Of a stretch of DNA of 64,000 nucleotides, positions 12,197-22,400 are shown piece by piece. Origin of the DNA: Bordetella genomosp. 1. GTDB taxonomy: Bacteria; Pseudomonadota; Gammaproteobacteria; Burkholderiales; Burkholderiaceae_B. The stretch is from positions 228,653 through 292,652 of the forward strand of contig NZ_NEVL01000007.1 of NCBI RefSeq assembly GCF_002261335.1. Direction: 5' to 3'. Numbering within the stretch: position 1 is the first letter of the stretch; every line of letters starts with the position of its first letter. The translations under genes were made by a program, and so were the position numbers. Under the pieces are notes generated by a model. It was not told where the DNA came from and searched no databases. It saw only the letters and a program-made list of their open reading frames with translations.

Positions 12197-12916
12197 TCAG
12201 GGGTTGGCGAACAGGTAGCCGCTGCCGTAGACCGTGCGGATCGGCAGGATCACGCCCGCCTGCTCGGCCTTGCGGCGCAGCCGGCTGACCACCACGTCGA
12301 TGCTGCGCGCCCCGGTCACGCGGGTGGCGACACCATCCGCGGCCAGCTCCTCGGCGAGCTGCTCGCGCGTCACCGCGCGGCCCGGCGATTCCAGCAACAC
12401 CCGCAGGATCTGGCGCTCGTTGGCCGACAGCGACAACAGCACGCCGTTCGGCGCCCCCAGGGTCCAGTCCTGGTCGCGCAGCTCCCAGCGGCTGGTGTCC
12501 GCAGGGTCGAGCGCGATCAGGTCCGTGGGCGCGGGCTCGTTGAGCCAGACCGGCAGGCGCCGCGCCAGCGCGAGCAGCACGCCGGCGAGCTCGCGATCAT
12601 CGAGCGGCGCGGGCAGGCAGGCGTCCGCCCCGCTCTGCAGGCAGCGCAGGCGCGCCTCGGTGGGCAGGTCGGCGCCCGTCACGATCACGCCCAGCCCGGC
12701 GGAGCCGCGCAGACGTGCGATCAGGGCGTAGCCGAGTTCTCCCAGATCGGAGATATCCAGGATCACGGCGTCGTAGTTTTCCTCGGCCATCAGGCCGAAG
12801 AGTTCAAGCGGGGTCGAACAGCCCCGCGCGGAGATACCCGCTTGCAGCAGCACAGAGATGGTTTGAGTGCGGCTGGCTGCATCGGGCACCATGAGGAGTG
12901 TGCTCAATTGCTTCAT
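12197..12916 (-). CDS. OmpR-type DNA-binding regulator with degenerate receiver
   Basis: A protein of 239 residues with an N-terminal receiver-like domain and a C-terminal OmpR winged helix (SANERQILRVLLESPGRAVT, then RSIDVVVSRLRRK and TVYGSGYLF). The receiver keeps an aspartate at position 54 (AVILDIS) and a threonine near 80. The N-terminal acidic cluster is reduced (MVPDAA instead of VEDD) and the invariant lysine is replaced (CLPAPL instead of xVKPF), so phosphorylation-driven switching is doubtful. It is transcribed divergently from the intact regulator at 13174, across 257 bases. It may act as a constitutive or partner-controlled regulator of the neighbouring signalling genes; that is inference. 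Confidence 0.85.
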   Translation of the reverse strand: MKQLSTLLMVPDAASRTQTISVLLQAGISARGCSTPLELFGLMAEENYDAVILDISDLGELGYALIARLRGSAGLGVIVTGADLPTEARLRCLQSGADACLPAPLDDRELAGVLLALARRLPVWLNEPAPTDLIALDPADTSRWELRDQDWTLGAPNGVLLSLSANERQILRVLLESPGRAVTREQLAEELAADGVATRVTGARSIDVVVSRLRRKAEQAGVILPIRTVYGSGYLFANP

Positions 12917-13173
12917 GACCAGACCTTGTCTCGCCGCGGCACCGTGCCGTGGCGTCGCACCCGTTGGAACCCACTGCGACAGGGACCTCGATGCGAATGC
13001 ACCCAGTGTGGCGCTTTATTGCGTCAATCCCCAGTCAATATTCGTCAAGTTTGCAGTGTTTAACCCTCGAAATCCGGTCAATCTGTATCACAATACGTCA
13101 CGCATGTTTATGATGCGCTTCGCCCCGAAGCGTTTTATGCGCGTGGCGCCCGAGCGGCGCGACGCTCTCCTCC

Positions 13174-13881
13174 ATGGCCATGAAAATCGCATCGCTCGAA
13201 GACGACCTGGACCAGGCGCGGCAGATCCAACAGGTGTTGGTGGATGCCGGGTATGAATGCCGCAGTTTCCAGAAGAGCCAGGACCTGCTGGCGGCCCTGC
13301 GCACGGACGCATTCGATCTGATCCTGGTCGACTGGCAGCTGCCGGACATCGACGGCGACGAAGTCGTGCGGCGCCTGCGGGCGCGCTACGGCAACAGCGC
13401 CGCCATCATTTTCCTGACCAGCCGCAACCAGGAGGAAGACCTGGTCGAAGGCCTGCGCGCGGGCGCCGACGATTACATCGTCAAGCCGCTGCGCCCCGCC
13501 GAGCTGCTGGCACGCGCCGGCGCGCTCCTGCGCCGCACGCAGCCCTCGCGGCCCGATCTCACGGCGTTCAGCGTGGCGCAGTACCGCATCGATCCCGCCG
13601 AGCGCACGATCACCCTGCACGGCGAAGCCATTTCGCTGCCGCCCAAGGAATACGAGCTGGCGCTGATCTTCTTTCGCAACGTGGGCCGGCTGATGTCGCG
13701 CGATCTGCTCGCCGAAAGCGTGTGGAACCGCGAGATTCCCGCCACCTCGCGCACGCTCGACACGCACCTGTCCAACGTGCGCCAGAAGCTGCAGCTGCGC
13801 CCCGAAAACGGCGTGCGCCTCACCTCGTCATATGCGCTGGGCTATCGCCTCGACCTGGTGGCCGATTCGCCCGCCGCCTGA
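13174..13881 (+). CDS. OmpR-family response regulator
   Basis: A complete response regulator of 235 residues: acidic cluster LEDD, phospho-acceptor in LILVDWQLP (about residue 53), the threonine of FLTSR and the lysine of YIVKPL, followed by an OmpR winged-helix output domain (LDTHLSNVRQKLQLRPENG). The start may be the ATG at 13174 or the ATG at 13180 (MKIASLEDD, the usual family opening); neither has a strong ribosome binding site. It is followed after 25 bases by the LysM-FecR gene and then the CHASE2 histidine kinase, which is its likely partner. Confidence 0.9.
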   Translation: MAMKIASLEDDLDQARQIQQVLVDAGYECRSFQKSQDLLAALRTDAFDLILVDWQLPDIDGDEVVRRLRARYGNSAAIIFLTSRNQEEDLVEGLRAGADDYIVKPLRPAELLARAGALLRRTQPSRPDLTAFSVAQYRIDPAERTITLHGEAISLPPKEYELALIFFRNVGRLMSRDLLAESVWNREIPATSRTLDTHLSNVRQKLQLRPENGVRLTSSYALGYRLDLVADSPAA

Positions 13882-13906
13882 TTTGCGCAGCACAAGGAGT
13901 ATGTCA

Positions 13907-15019
13907 ATGAACCGGATCGCCCGGTACGTCTGTGCATGGATCGCAGGCGCCCTCGCCCCCCTCGCCATCGCCCAACCGGCCGGCGCACTCGGCGACGACT
14001 TCATCTTCCGCATCCGCTCGGGCGATACCCTGATCGCGCTTGCGGCGGCCTACACGGGTTCGGAGGCGAACTGGAGCCGGCTGCAGTCGCACAATGCCAT
14101 CTCCAATCCGTATGCGCTGCCGGTCGGCATGGAGCTGCACATCCCGCTGTCCATGATTCCGATGGTGACCAGCGCCGCGCAGGTCGTGCACGTCGCTGGC
14201 AGCGCCAGCATGGCGACCGCGTCGCTGCGCGCCGGCATGACGGTGCCCGAAGGCGGCACCATCACCACCGCCCCCGACGGCTTCGTGACACTGCGCCTGT
14301 CGGACGCCACCGAAGTGACGATCCCGCCCTCAACCTCGATCACGCTCGAACGCGTGCGGCAGTTTGCACGCGTGCCGCTCACGGATTCGGTCATGCGCGT
14401 GAACGCCGGCAGCGTCGAATCGCGCGTGGCGCCGGCGGGTCAGGGCGTGGGCCGCTTCGAGATCCGCACGCCGGTGGCGGTCACGGGCGTGCGCGGCACG
14501 CGCTTTCGCGTCGACAGCTCGGCGCAGGGCGCGAGCCAGACCGTGCTCGAGGGCAGCGTGCGCCTGCAGCCGCACGCCCCCGACACGGCCGCGGCCCCGG
14601 CCACGACGACCAGGCCGATCAACGTGCAGGCCGGCCAGGGGGCGCAGGTGCGCGCCGACGGCTCGTTTGCCGGCGTGCGTGCGCTGCTGCCGGCGCCGAC
14701 CCTGGGCGAGCCCACGCGCGGCGGCGCCGCCAGCGTCGAGGTCGTGCCGGTGCCGGGCGCGGTCGCCTATCGGGTGCGCGTGTCGCGCGATGCGCAAGGC
14801 ATGCTGCTGGTCTCCGAACAACGCGCGCCGGGCCCGGTGCTGCGCTTTACGGCGCCGGGCGCCGGCACCTATCATGTCGGCGTCAGCGCCATCGACGCGG
14901 AGGGCCTGGCAGGCTTCGAGACGCGCCGTCCGTTCGAAGGCGCCAATGCGCTGGTCTCGGCCGGCGGCCTGCCGGTCCAGAGCGGCACCGGTGGCATCAT
15001 CATCCTGAGCGACTACTGA
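13907..15019 (+). CDS. Exported LysM and FecR domain protein
   Basis: A 370-residue secreted protein. The ATG at 13907 is preferred since AAGGAG lies seven bases upstream; the ATG at 13901 is too close to it. Order: signal peptide (1 to about 22, cleavage near LAIAQP), a LysM-like domain (about 32-78, IRSGDTLIALAAAY ... LPVGMELHIP) predicted to bind peptidoglycan, then a FecR-type domain (about 108-205, GGTITTAPDGFVTLRLSDAT ... TPVAVTGVRGTRFRVDS), then an Ig-like C-terminal part. Its place between the regulator and the kinase suggests a periplasmic sensor or accessory subunit of that two-component system. Confidence 0.88.
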   Translation: MNRIARYVCAWIAGALAPLAIAQPAGALGDDFIFRIRSGDTLIALAAAYTGSEANWSRLQSHNAISNPYALPVGMELHIPLSMIPMVTSAAQVVHVAGSASMATASLRAGMTVPEGGTITTAPDGFVTLRLSDATEVTIPPSTSITLERVRQFARVPLTDSVMRVNAGSVESRVAPAGQGVGRFEIRTPVAVTGVRGTRFRVDSSAQGASQTVLEGSVRLQPHAPDTAAAPATTTRPINVQAGQGAQVRADGSFAGVRALLPAPTLGEPTRGGAASVEVVPVPGAVAYRVRVSRDAQGMLLVSEQRAPGPVLRFTAPGAGTYHVGVSAIDAEGLAGFETRRPFEGANALVSAGGLPVQSGTGGIIILSDY

Positions 15020-15035
15020 GCCTGCCCATCGCATC

Positions 15036-17369
15036 GTGCCCCCTGTCCTGCCCCATGATCGCCGGCAACTGACGCAACGCTCCAGCATCGCGCTCACCTG
15101 CCTGCTGGTGGCGTTCGCCGCGCTGATGGGCGCGCTGGCAGGACTCGGGCGCATCGACCAGACCCTGTACGACCGCGCCATCTCGCTCATCAGCCGGCCC
15201 GCGCCCACCGACCTGGTGCTCGTCACGGTCGACGACGAAAGCATCGCGGCGCTCGGGCGCTGGCCCTGGACCCGCCGTACGCATGCCGCCCTGCTCGACC
15301 AGCTGCGCGAGGCGCGCGCGGTCGGGCTGGACCTGATCTTTTCCGAGGCCGACAGCAACGACCCGCAGGCCGACGCCGTCCTGGCCGATGCCATCCGGCG
15401 CCACGGGCATGTGGTGCTGCCCATCGTGCTCGACGACCTCGCGCGCGCGCAGACCTATCAACCGCCCATCCCCACGCTCGCCAACGCGGCGGCCGGCCTG
15501 GGCTTCATCAACATTCCGCTCGATCCCGACGGCGTGGTGCGCGAGACCGCGTGGAATCGCAAGGTGGGCGGCGTGCCCGTGCCGCACTTCGTGCTGTCGC
15601 TCATGGCGACGGGCGGCGAAGCCGCCGCGGCGCGCGCCTTCGGCCAGCGTTTCGGCGCGGAAGACCAGTCGCTGATTCCGTTCGCCGGGCCCCCGGGCCA
15701 TCTGCGCACCGTGTCGTATCTGAGCGTTCTGCAGGGCCAGGTGCCGCCCGAATGGTTTCGCGACAAGTATGTGCTGGTGGGGGCCTGGGCCACGGGTCTG
15801 AGCGATGCCTTCCCCACGCCGGTCTCGCATCGCGCCAGCGGCATGGCCGGGGTCGAGATCCTCGGCAATCTGCTGCAGGCCGCGCGCCAGGAGATTTCGT
15901 TGCGCGCCGCAACCCCGTGGGAGAACGCGCTCGCCGCCGCCCTGCCGGTGCTGCTGCTGTGCCTGGTGCTGCGCCACGCATCGCCCAAGACCTCGCTGCT
16001 GCTGACCGTGTTGCTGCCGTGGATCATCCTCCCGGGCGCGTTGCTGATGCTGCGCTACGGCGGCATCTGGTTTCCGCCCGCCGCGGCGCTCCTGGGCGTG
16101 GCGATCTGCTATCCGATCTGGAGCTGGCGCAGCCAGGAGACGGTGCTGCGCTACATGGACACCGAGCTGCGCCGCTTGCGGCGTGACTATGCGCCGGTGC
16201 TGAACCTGCCACGCCAGCCCTCGCTGCTGGGCCAGCGCTCACTCGAAGACCGGCTGGGCCAGCTGCGCGACGCGCTGGCGCTGGTGCGCAACCTGCGGCG
16301 CTTCCTCACCGACGGGCTCGAGGGCATGCCCGACCCGACGCTGGTGTTCGACGTGACGCAGCGCCTGCAATTCCGCAACCGCGCGGCCGTGACCTTCTTC
16401 CGCAGGCTCAGCGCACGTTCGCCGCACGTGGGACAGCAGGCGGCGGACCTGCTGGCGCGGGCCGTGCCCGGCGATGCCTCACGCGCGCAGATCCGGCTGG
16501 CGATGGACCGGGCCGCCGAGTCCGATGCGCGCGCGGGCTGGAGCGCGGAGGTCGAGGTACGGGACGGCGCGGCGCGCGACCTGATCGTGAAGTGCGCCCC
16601 CATCCACAACACCGACGGCCAGTTCGTGGGGACCATACTCACGCTCAGCGACATCACGACGATCCGGCAGGCGGAGCGGCACCGCGAGGAAACGCTGCGC
16701 TTCATTTCGCACGACATGCGGGCGCCGCAGAACTCGATCCTCGCGCTGATCGACATGCGCGCGCGCGAACTCGACGCGCCCGACGAAACGCTGACGCGCA
16801 TCGCCCAGCTCTCGCATCGCACCTTGCACCTGGTCGATGGCTTCGTGCAGCTCACGCGCGCGGAGTCGGTGAAGATGGCCGTGGTGCCTTTCGATCTGGC
16901 GGAGCTGCTGCGCGAAGTGGCCGACGACTTCTGGGCGGCCGCGCGTGCGCGCGAGATCACCGTGACGCTGACCGAGCCGCTGCCCGCCGCCGACGTGGCG
17001 GGCGATCAGGCGCTGTTGCGCCGCGCGTTGGGCAACCTGCTCGACAACGCCATCAAGTACAGCCCCTTGGGTAGCAACGTGACCTGCAGCGTCGCGGCAC
17101 AAGGCACGACGTGGGTGGTGTCGATACACGACGAAGGGCCCGGCATCGCCGCCGCCGATCTGCCGACCGTGTTCCAGCCGTTCACGCGCGTGGGCGCGGC
17201 GGAACGCGCCGACGCGGGCGGCGCGGGCCTGGGCCTGGCGTTCGTGCGGGCCGTGGCCGAACGCCATCACGGCAGCGCCGACGTCATCAGCATGCCCGGC
17301 CGCGGCTCGACCTTTCTGTTGCGCCTGCCGCGCGCGATCCAGACGGCCGAACCCCGCGAGACGCCCTAG
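15036..17369 (+). CDS. CHASE2-domain sensor histidine kinase
   Basis: A 777-residue membrane kinase. Order: transmembrane helix (about 15-37), extracytoplasmic CHASE2 domain (about 40-290, with VLVTVDDESIAALGRWPWTR), three closely spaced transmembrane helices (about 290-365), a coiled linker, a PAS-like domain (about 425-545), HisKA with phospho-acceptor His559 in FISHDMRAPQNS, and an ATPase domain (NLLDNAIKYSP; DEGPGI; GAGLGLAFV). The start is a GTG 16 bases after the previous stop, without a clear ribosome binding site, so it is probably translationally coupled. The signal sensed by CHASE2 is generally unknown. It overlaps the convergent pseudokinase gene by four bases. Confidence 0.92.
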   Translation: MPPVLPHDRRQLTQRSSIALTCLLVAFAALMGALAGLGRIDQTLYDRAISLISRPAPTDLVLVTVDDESIAALGRWPWTRRTHAALLDQLREARAVGLDLIFSEADSNDPQADAVLADAIRRHGHVVLPIVLDDLARAQTYQPPIPTLANAAAGLGFINIPLDPDGVVRETAWNRKVGGVPVPHFVLSLMATGGEAAAARAFGQRFGAEDQSLIPFAGPPGHLRTVSYLSVLQGQVPPEWFRDKYVLVGAWATGLSDAFPTPVSHRASGMAGVEILGNLLQAARQEISLRAATPWENALAAALPVLLLCLVLRHASPKTSLLLTVLLPWIILPGALLMLRYGGIWFPPAAALLGVAICYPIWSWRSQETVLRYMDTELRRLRRDYAPVLNLPRQPSLLGQRSLEDRLGQLRDALALVRNLRRFLTDGLEGMPDPTLVFDVTQRLQFRNRAAVTFFRRLSARSPHVGQQAADLLARAVPGDASRAQIRLAMDRAAESDARAGWSAEVEVRDGAARDLIVKCAPIHNTDGQFVGTILTLSDITTIRQAERHREETLRFISHDMRAPQNSILALIDMRARELDAPDETLTRIAQLSHRTLHLVDGFVQLTRAESVKMAVVPFDLAELLREVADDFWAAARAREITVTLTEPLPAADVAGDQALLRRALGNLLDNAIKYSPLGSNVTCSVAAQGTTWVVSIHDEGPGIAAADLPTVFQPFTRVGAAERADAGGAGLGLAFVRAVAERHHGSADVISMPGRGSTFLLRLPRAIQTAEPRETP

Positions 17370-18694
17370 CGGAACGTGTGGGTGATGGTGGTGGTGCGGC
17401 CCGGCTTGACCTCGATCGTGGTCTGGTAGGGCGGCAGCTCGGCATTGCGCACGGTGACGCTGTATTTGCCGGGCAACAGGCGCAGCTCTTTGAGCGGCGG
17501 ACTGATGCCGCGCTTGGCGCCGTTGATCCAGATCTCGCCCCATGGCATCACGTTGATGCGCACCAGCACGCGCGCGGGCGCGGGCTCGTTGGCGGGTGCC
17601 GCGGTTTCGCCCGGCGTCTCGGCCGGGGCGGCGTTCGGGCCGGTGCCTGTCTGCGGCCGTTCGCCGGTGTCTCCCGCCGTGGCCGCGCCGGGCGCCGCGG
17701 CGGTGCCGGCCGGATTCGTCGTGCCGTTGCCGGTGGCAGGCGGCGTGGCCGCGCTGCGGGTCTCGGGCTTCGCGGCGGCGCCATTCGCCGGCGTCGTGGC
17801 GGCCGGCAGGCCGCCGAGCGGCGGCGGCTCGGGCGGCAAGGCAGGCGGCGACACGGCCGGGCCGGCCTGCTGGCCCGCCGAGCCGATCGGCGGGACCATG
17901 GATTCGGAAGCGGTAATCACGCCCTTGGGCACGGCTGCGAGCCGGTTCCACCAATAAAAGCCGACACCGGCGGCGATGGCGATCAGCAACAGCACGAACA
18001 GCACCGCGCCGACCGAGGGCCGCGGCTGCTGGGGCTGGACCTGCTCGGCCCGCGGCGCGTCCACGCTGACCGAAATGGGCGCGATGGTGGCGAGCTCGGT
18101 GTCGTCCTGCACGGGGGCGAACGCGAGCAGCGCGGCCAGCGCCTCGATGCTTTGGGGCCGGTCGGCGGGACGCACGGCCAGGCCGGCATCGATGGCGGCC
18201 AGAAACTCGCGGTCGTAGCGCGGCAGCTCGCGCTCGGCGAGCGGCACGTAGGTGTCGTTCACGACACGCTCGGGCGCCGGCGGCGGCACGCTGCCGGTGA
18301 CGAGCGAATGCGCCATCGCACAGAGCGAATAGATGTCGCTCCAGGGGCCGCGCGGCCAGTCCGGCGTCTGGGCGTAGAACTCGAAGGGCGCGAAACCGGG
18401 CGTGGGCGCGGGCAGGTGCCCGTCGTGCTGGCGCGGCTGGGCCTGCGCGGCCAGCAGGTGGGCCCGGCCGTTTTCATCCAGGCCGACCGAATGGGTGCTG
18501 ATGTCGGCGCAGATCCGGCCGCGTTCGTGGATGGAAGACAGGGGCGCGAGCAGCTCCGCCAGCACGCGCTTGATGCGCGATTGGGGAACGCCACCGCCGA
18601 TCGTGGCCGCGATGGCGGACAACGGGCGGTGGGCCAGGGGGGCGGCGCCGTCGAACGGGCCGCGCGGAGTCGAGGAGCCGGCGGGAAAGGACAT
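17366..18694 (-). CDS. Membrane pseudokinase with C-terminal PEGA domain
   Basis: A 442-residue protein from the ATG at 18694. Residues 40-190 resemble only the C-lobe of a Ser/Thr protein kinase: HERGRICADIS (D64 matches the HRD aspartate, but the following lysine and asparagine are lost), no DFG, an APE-like GFAPFEFYA, SDIYSLCAMAHSLVTG and the RPADRPQS helix. There is no glycine-rich loop or VAxK lysine, so no N-lobe. A transmembrane helix lies near 228-250, then a long Pro/Ala/Gly linker, and a PEGA domain at about 374-442 (WGEIWINGAKRGISPPLKEL) that would sit in the periplasm. Open frame continues upstream, but antisense to the lipoprotein gene and without kinase motifs. Confidence 0.85.
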   Translation of the reverse strand: MSFPAGSSTPRGPFDGAAPLAHRPLSAIAATIGGGVPQSRIKRVLAELLAPLSSIHERGRICADISTHSVGLDENGRAHLLAAQAQPRQHDGHLPAPTPGFAPFEFYAQTPDWPRGPWSDIYSLCAMAHSLVTGSVPPPAPERVVNDTYVPLAERELPRYDREFLAAIDAGLAVRPADRPQSIEALAALLAFAPVQDDTELATIAPISVSVDAPRAEQVQPQQPRPSVGAVLFVLLLIAIAAGVGFYWWNRLAAVPKGVITASESMVPPIGSAGQQAGPAVSPPALPPEPPPLGGLPAATTPANGAAAKPETRSAATPPATGNGTTNPAGTAAAPGAATAGDTGERPQTGTGPNAAPAETPGETAAPANEPAPARVLVRINVMPWGEIWINGAKRGISPPLKELRLLPGKYSVTVRNAELPPYQTTIEVKPGRTTTITHTFR

Positions 18695-18919
18695 ATCACT
18701 CAGTACGCGCCGCCGGGCCCCGTCGGGATCCTGCCTCGGCGGATCCGACACGGCACCACGGCGCATCAGCACGAAAAACAATCGGAATCGCCAGGGCGGC
18801 CCAGGTAAAACCGTACACCAGGAAGCCCGCCTTGACGATATCATTTGCACCGCCGGTAGCCTCGTTGCGACATCCCGGCGGCGCAAGCATAAACCACAGC
18901 CACAGGATTGCCCGTCACC

Positions 18920-19330
18920 ATGTCTGTAAAGACCCTCCCAACCGTTGCCGCACGCTGCCTTTCCCCGCTGCTTTTCGCCGCCCTGGCGGGCTGCGCCGTG
19001 ACCCGTGGCGAGGCGCCCGAAGCGCCGGCCACCACCGAAGCGGTGGCCGCCGTGGAACAGGCCCGCGAGAGCTACGCCGCCGGACGCTACGGCGAGGTCA
19101 TCCGCCTGGTCGCCACCTCCGACGACATCGCGCTGGCCCCGCGCGCACTGCGCGTCGAGGCCTTCAAGCTGCAGGCGTTCAGCTATTGCGTGAGCAACTA
19201 TCGCCAGCTCTGCGAGGACGCCTTCGTGCGCATCCTGGCGCTGCAACCGGACTTCGCGCTGGCGCCCAACGAGGCCGGCCACCCCAACTGGGGCCCGGTG
19301 TTCCGCACCGCCCAGCAGCGCGTGCGCTGA
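18920..19330 (+). CDS. Small TPR-like lipoprotein
   Basis: 136 residues. The N-terminus is a lipoprotein signal with lipobox LAGC (FAALAGCAVTRG); the mature part looks like one or two TPR-type helical repeats (AVEQARESYAAGRYGEVIRL; PRALRVEAFKLQAFSYC). An upstream TTG at 18908 is an alternative start. It is divergent from the pseudokinase gene, 225 bases apart, and followed by a bidirectional terminator. TPR lipoproteins of this size occur with type VI secretion and envelope complexes in related bacteria, but nothing else of such a system is in the window, so the role is open. Confidence 0.8.
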   Translation: MSVKTLPTVAARCLSPLLFAALAGCAVTRGEAPEAPATTEAVAAVEQARESYAAGRYGEVIRLVATSDDIALAPRALRVEAFKLQAFSYCVSNYRQLCEDAFVRILALQPDFALAPNEAGHPNWGPVFRTAQQRVR

Positions 19331-19381
19331 CACCGCTCCCCGGCCCGGCCGCGAGCGGCGAGCCAAGCTTACTTGACGCAC

Positions 19382-19420
19382 AAAAGAAAACGCCGGCATC
19401 GCTGCCGGCGTTTTCTTTTT
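19382..19420. terminator. Bidirectional terminator between lipoprotein gene and rpoC
   Basis: A near-perfect hairpin AAAACGCCGGC / GCCGGCGTTTT with a six-base loop, A-rich on its left and T-rich on its right, so both strands give a stem followed by a U-tract. It serves the rightward lipoprotein gene and the leftward rpoBC transcript. Confidence 0.93.
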
Positions 19421-19458
19421 GGGGCGGGCACGAAGCCCGCCCCGAGGGGCGATGACGA

Positions 19459-22400
19459 TTACTCGTTCGAACCTTCGGCGTCGGCCTGGGGCGCGTCGCC
19501 TTCCGGCTCGGAACCCACCGTGACCGGTGCGTCTTCGAACGGGTTGGCGAGCTGACGAGCGGCTTCGCGCTCGGCGGCTTCCAGCGCTTCCTTGTCCTTG
19601 CGGGCAAGGTGATACGCCAGACCGGTACCTGCCGGGATCAGACGACCCACGATCACGTTTTCCTTCAGACCGCGCAGATCATCACGCTTGCCCATGATCG
19701 CCGCTTCGGTCAGCACGCGGGTCGTTTCCTGGAACGACGCCGCGGAGATGAACGAATCGGTCGACAGCGAGGCCTTCGTGATACCGAGCAGCACGTTATC
19801 GTAGATGGCCGGACGCTTGTTCTCGGCGAGAACGCGATCGTTCTCGTTGAGCAGCTCCGAACGCTCGACCTGCTCGCCGGGGATGAACTCGGCGTCGCCC
19901 GGATCGGTGATGTTCACACGGCGCAGCATCTGACGAACAATCACTTCGATGTGCTTGTCGTTGATCTTCACGCCCTGCAGACGGTACACGTCCTGGACTT
20001 CGTCGACGATGTAGGTCGCCAGTTTCTCGATACCCTGCAGGCGCAGGATGTCGTGCGGGTCGGCCGGGCCGTCGACGATCATTTCGCCCTTGTTCACCAC
20101 CTGGCCGTCGTGCACCAGAACCTGCTTTTCCTTCGGAATCAGGAACTCGTGGCTCACGCCTTCGAGGTCGGTGATCACCAGACGCTGCTTGCCCTTGGTG
20201 TCCTTGCCGAACGAGACCGTGCCAGTGACTTCGGCGAGCATGCCGGCATCCTTGGGCGAACGGGCTTCAAACAGCTCGGCCACGCGCGGCAGACCGCCGG
20301 TAATGTCGCGGGTCTTCTGCGATTCCTGCGGAATACGCGCCAGCACTTCACCCACGGCCACTTGCTGCGAGTCACGCACGGTGATCAGCGCGCCCACCGG
20401 GAACGAGATGTTCACGGCGTGATCGGTGCCGGCGATGCGGACGTCGTCGCCCGCTTCGTTGACCAGCTTGATCTGCGGACGCATGACGACCTTGCCGCCG
20501 CGCGTCTTGGGCGTGATCACGACCAGCGTGGACAGGCCGGTGACTTCGTCGACCTGCTTGGCGACGGTGACGCCTTCTTCGATGTTCTCGAAGCGCACGG
20601 CACCGGCGTATTCCGACACGATCGGACGGGTCAGCGGATCCCACGTGGCCAGACGGGTACCGGCCTTGACGGCTTCGCCGTCGCCGACCAGCACGGTCGC
20701 GCCGTACGGGATCTTGTGACGTTCGCGCTCACGACCGTTGTCGTCGAAGATCGCGAGTTCGCCCGAACGCGAGATCGCCACGCGCTCGCCCTTGGCGTTG
20801 GTCACGTAACGCATCGTGCTCGTGAAGCCGACCGTACCGTTGGACTTGGTTTCCACGGCGCTGGCCAGTGCCGAACGCGACGCCGCACCACCGATGTGGA
20901 ACGTACGCATCGTCAGCTGCGTGCCCGGTTCACCGATCGACTGAGCGGCGATGACGCCGACGGCCTCACCGACGTTCACGTGCGAACCGCGGCCGAGGTC
21001 GCGGCCATAGCAGTGCGCGCACAGACCATGACGGGTTTCGCAGGTCAGCGGCGTGCGGACCTTCACTTCGTCGACGCCGATGCGATCGATCATGTCGACC
21101 AGATCTTCGTCGAGCAGCGAGCCGGCGGTGATCGCGGTTTCCTGCGTGTCGGGGTTGACGATGTCGATCGCAGCCACGCGGCCGAGGATACGGTCGCGCA
21201 GCGGTTCGATGACTTCACCACCTTCGACCAGCGCCTTCATCGAGTAGCCGTGCGAGGTGCCGCAATCGTCTTCGGTGATCACCAGATCCTGCGTCACGTC
21301 GACCAGACGACGGGTCAGGTAACCCGAGTTTGCCGTCTTCAGTGCCGTGTCGGCCAGACCCTTACGCGCACCGTGAGTCGAGATGAAGTACTGAAGCACG
21401 TTCAGGCCTTCACGGAAGTTCGCGGTAATCGGCGTTTCGATGATCGAGCCGTCCGGCTTGGCCATCAGGCCGCGCATGCCGGCGAGCTGGCGGATCTGGG
21501 CGGCGGAACCCCGCGCGCCCGAGTCGGCCATCATGTAAATCGAGTTGAACGACTCCTGGCGCACTTCCTCGCCGTGACGGTTGGTCACGGGCTCGGTCGC
21601 CAGTTGTTCCATCATCGCCTTGCCGACCTTGTCGCCAGCCTTGCCCCAGATGTCAACGACGTTGTTGTAGCGCTCTTGCGACGTGACCAGACCCGACGAG
21701 TACTGCTTGTCGATTTCCTTCACTTCGCGGCTCGCCTCGGCCAGGATGACTTCCTTGGCCTTGGGGATCAGCATGTCTTCCATGGCGATCGAGATGCCGC
21801 CGCGCGTGGCCAGGCGGAAGCCCGACTGCATCAGCTTGTCGGCAAAGATCACCGTGTCGCGCAGGCCGCAACGGCGGAACGACTGGTTGATCAGGCGCGA
21901 GATTTCCTTCTTCTTCAGCGCCTTGTTCAGCACCGTGAACGGCAGACCCTTCGGCAGGATCTCCGACAGCAGCGCACGGCCGACCGTCGTCTCGTGACGA
22001 CGGATCACCGGCTGCCATTCGCCGTTCTCATCACGCTCGTGCTCCTTGAGGCGCACGGTGATGCGGGTCTGCAGCTCGACTTCGTTGTTGTCGTAGGCGC
22101 GCTGGACTTCAGCCACGTCGGCGAAGAAGATGCCTTCGCCGCGGCCGTTGACGCGCTCGCGGGTCGTGTAATACAGACCCAGCACGATATCCTGCGACGG
22201 CACGATCGACGGTTCGCCGTTGGCCGGGAACAGCACGTTGTTCGAGGCCAGCATCAGGGTGCGGGCTTCGAGCTGGGCTTCGAGCGACAGCGGCACGTGA
22301 ACGGCCATCTGGTCACCGTCGAAGTCGGCGTTGAACGCCGCGCAGACCAGCGGGTGCAGCTGGATGGCCTTGCCTTCGATCAGCACGGGCTCGAACGCCT

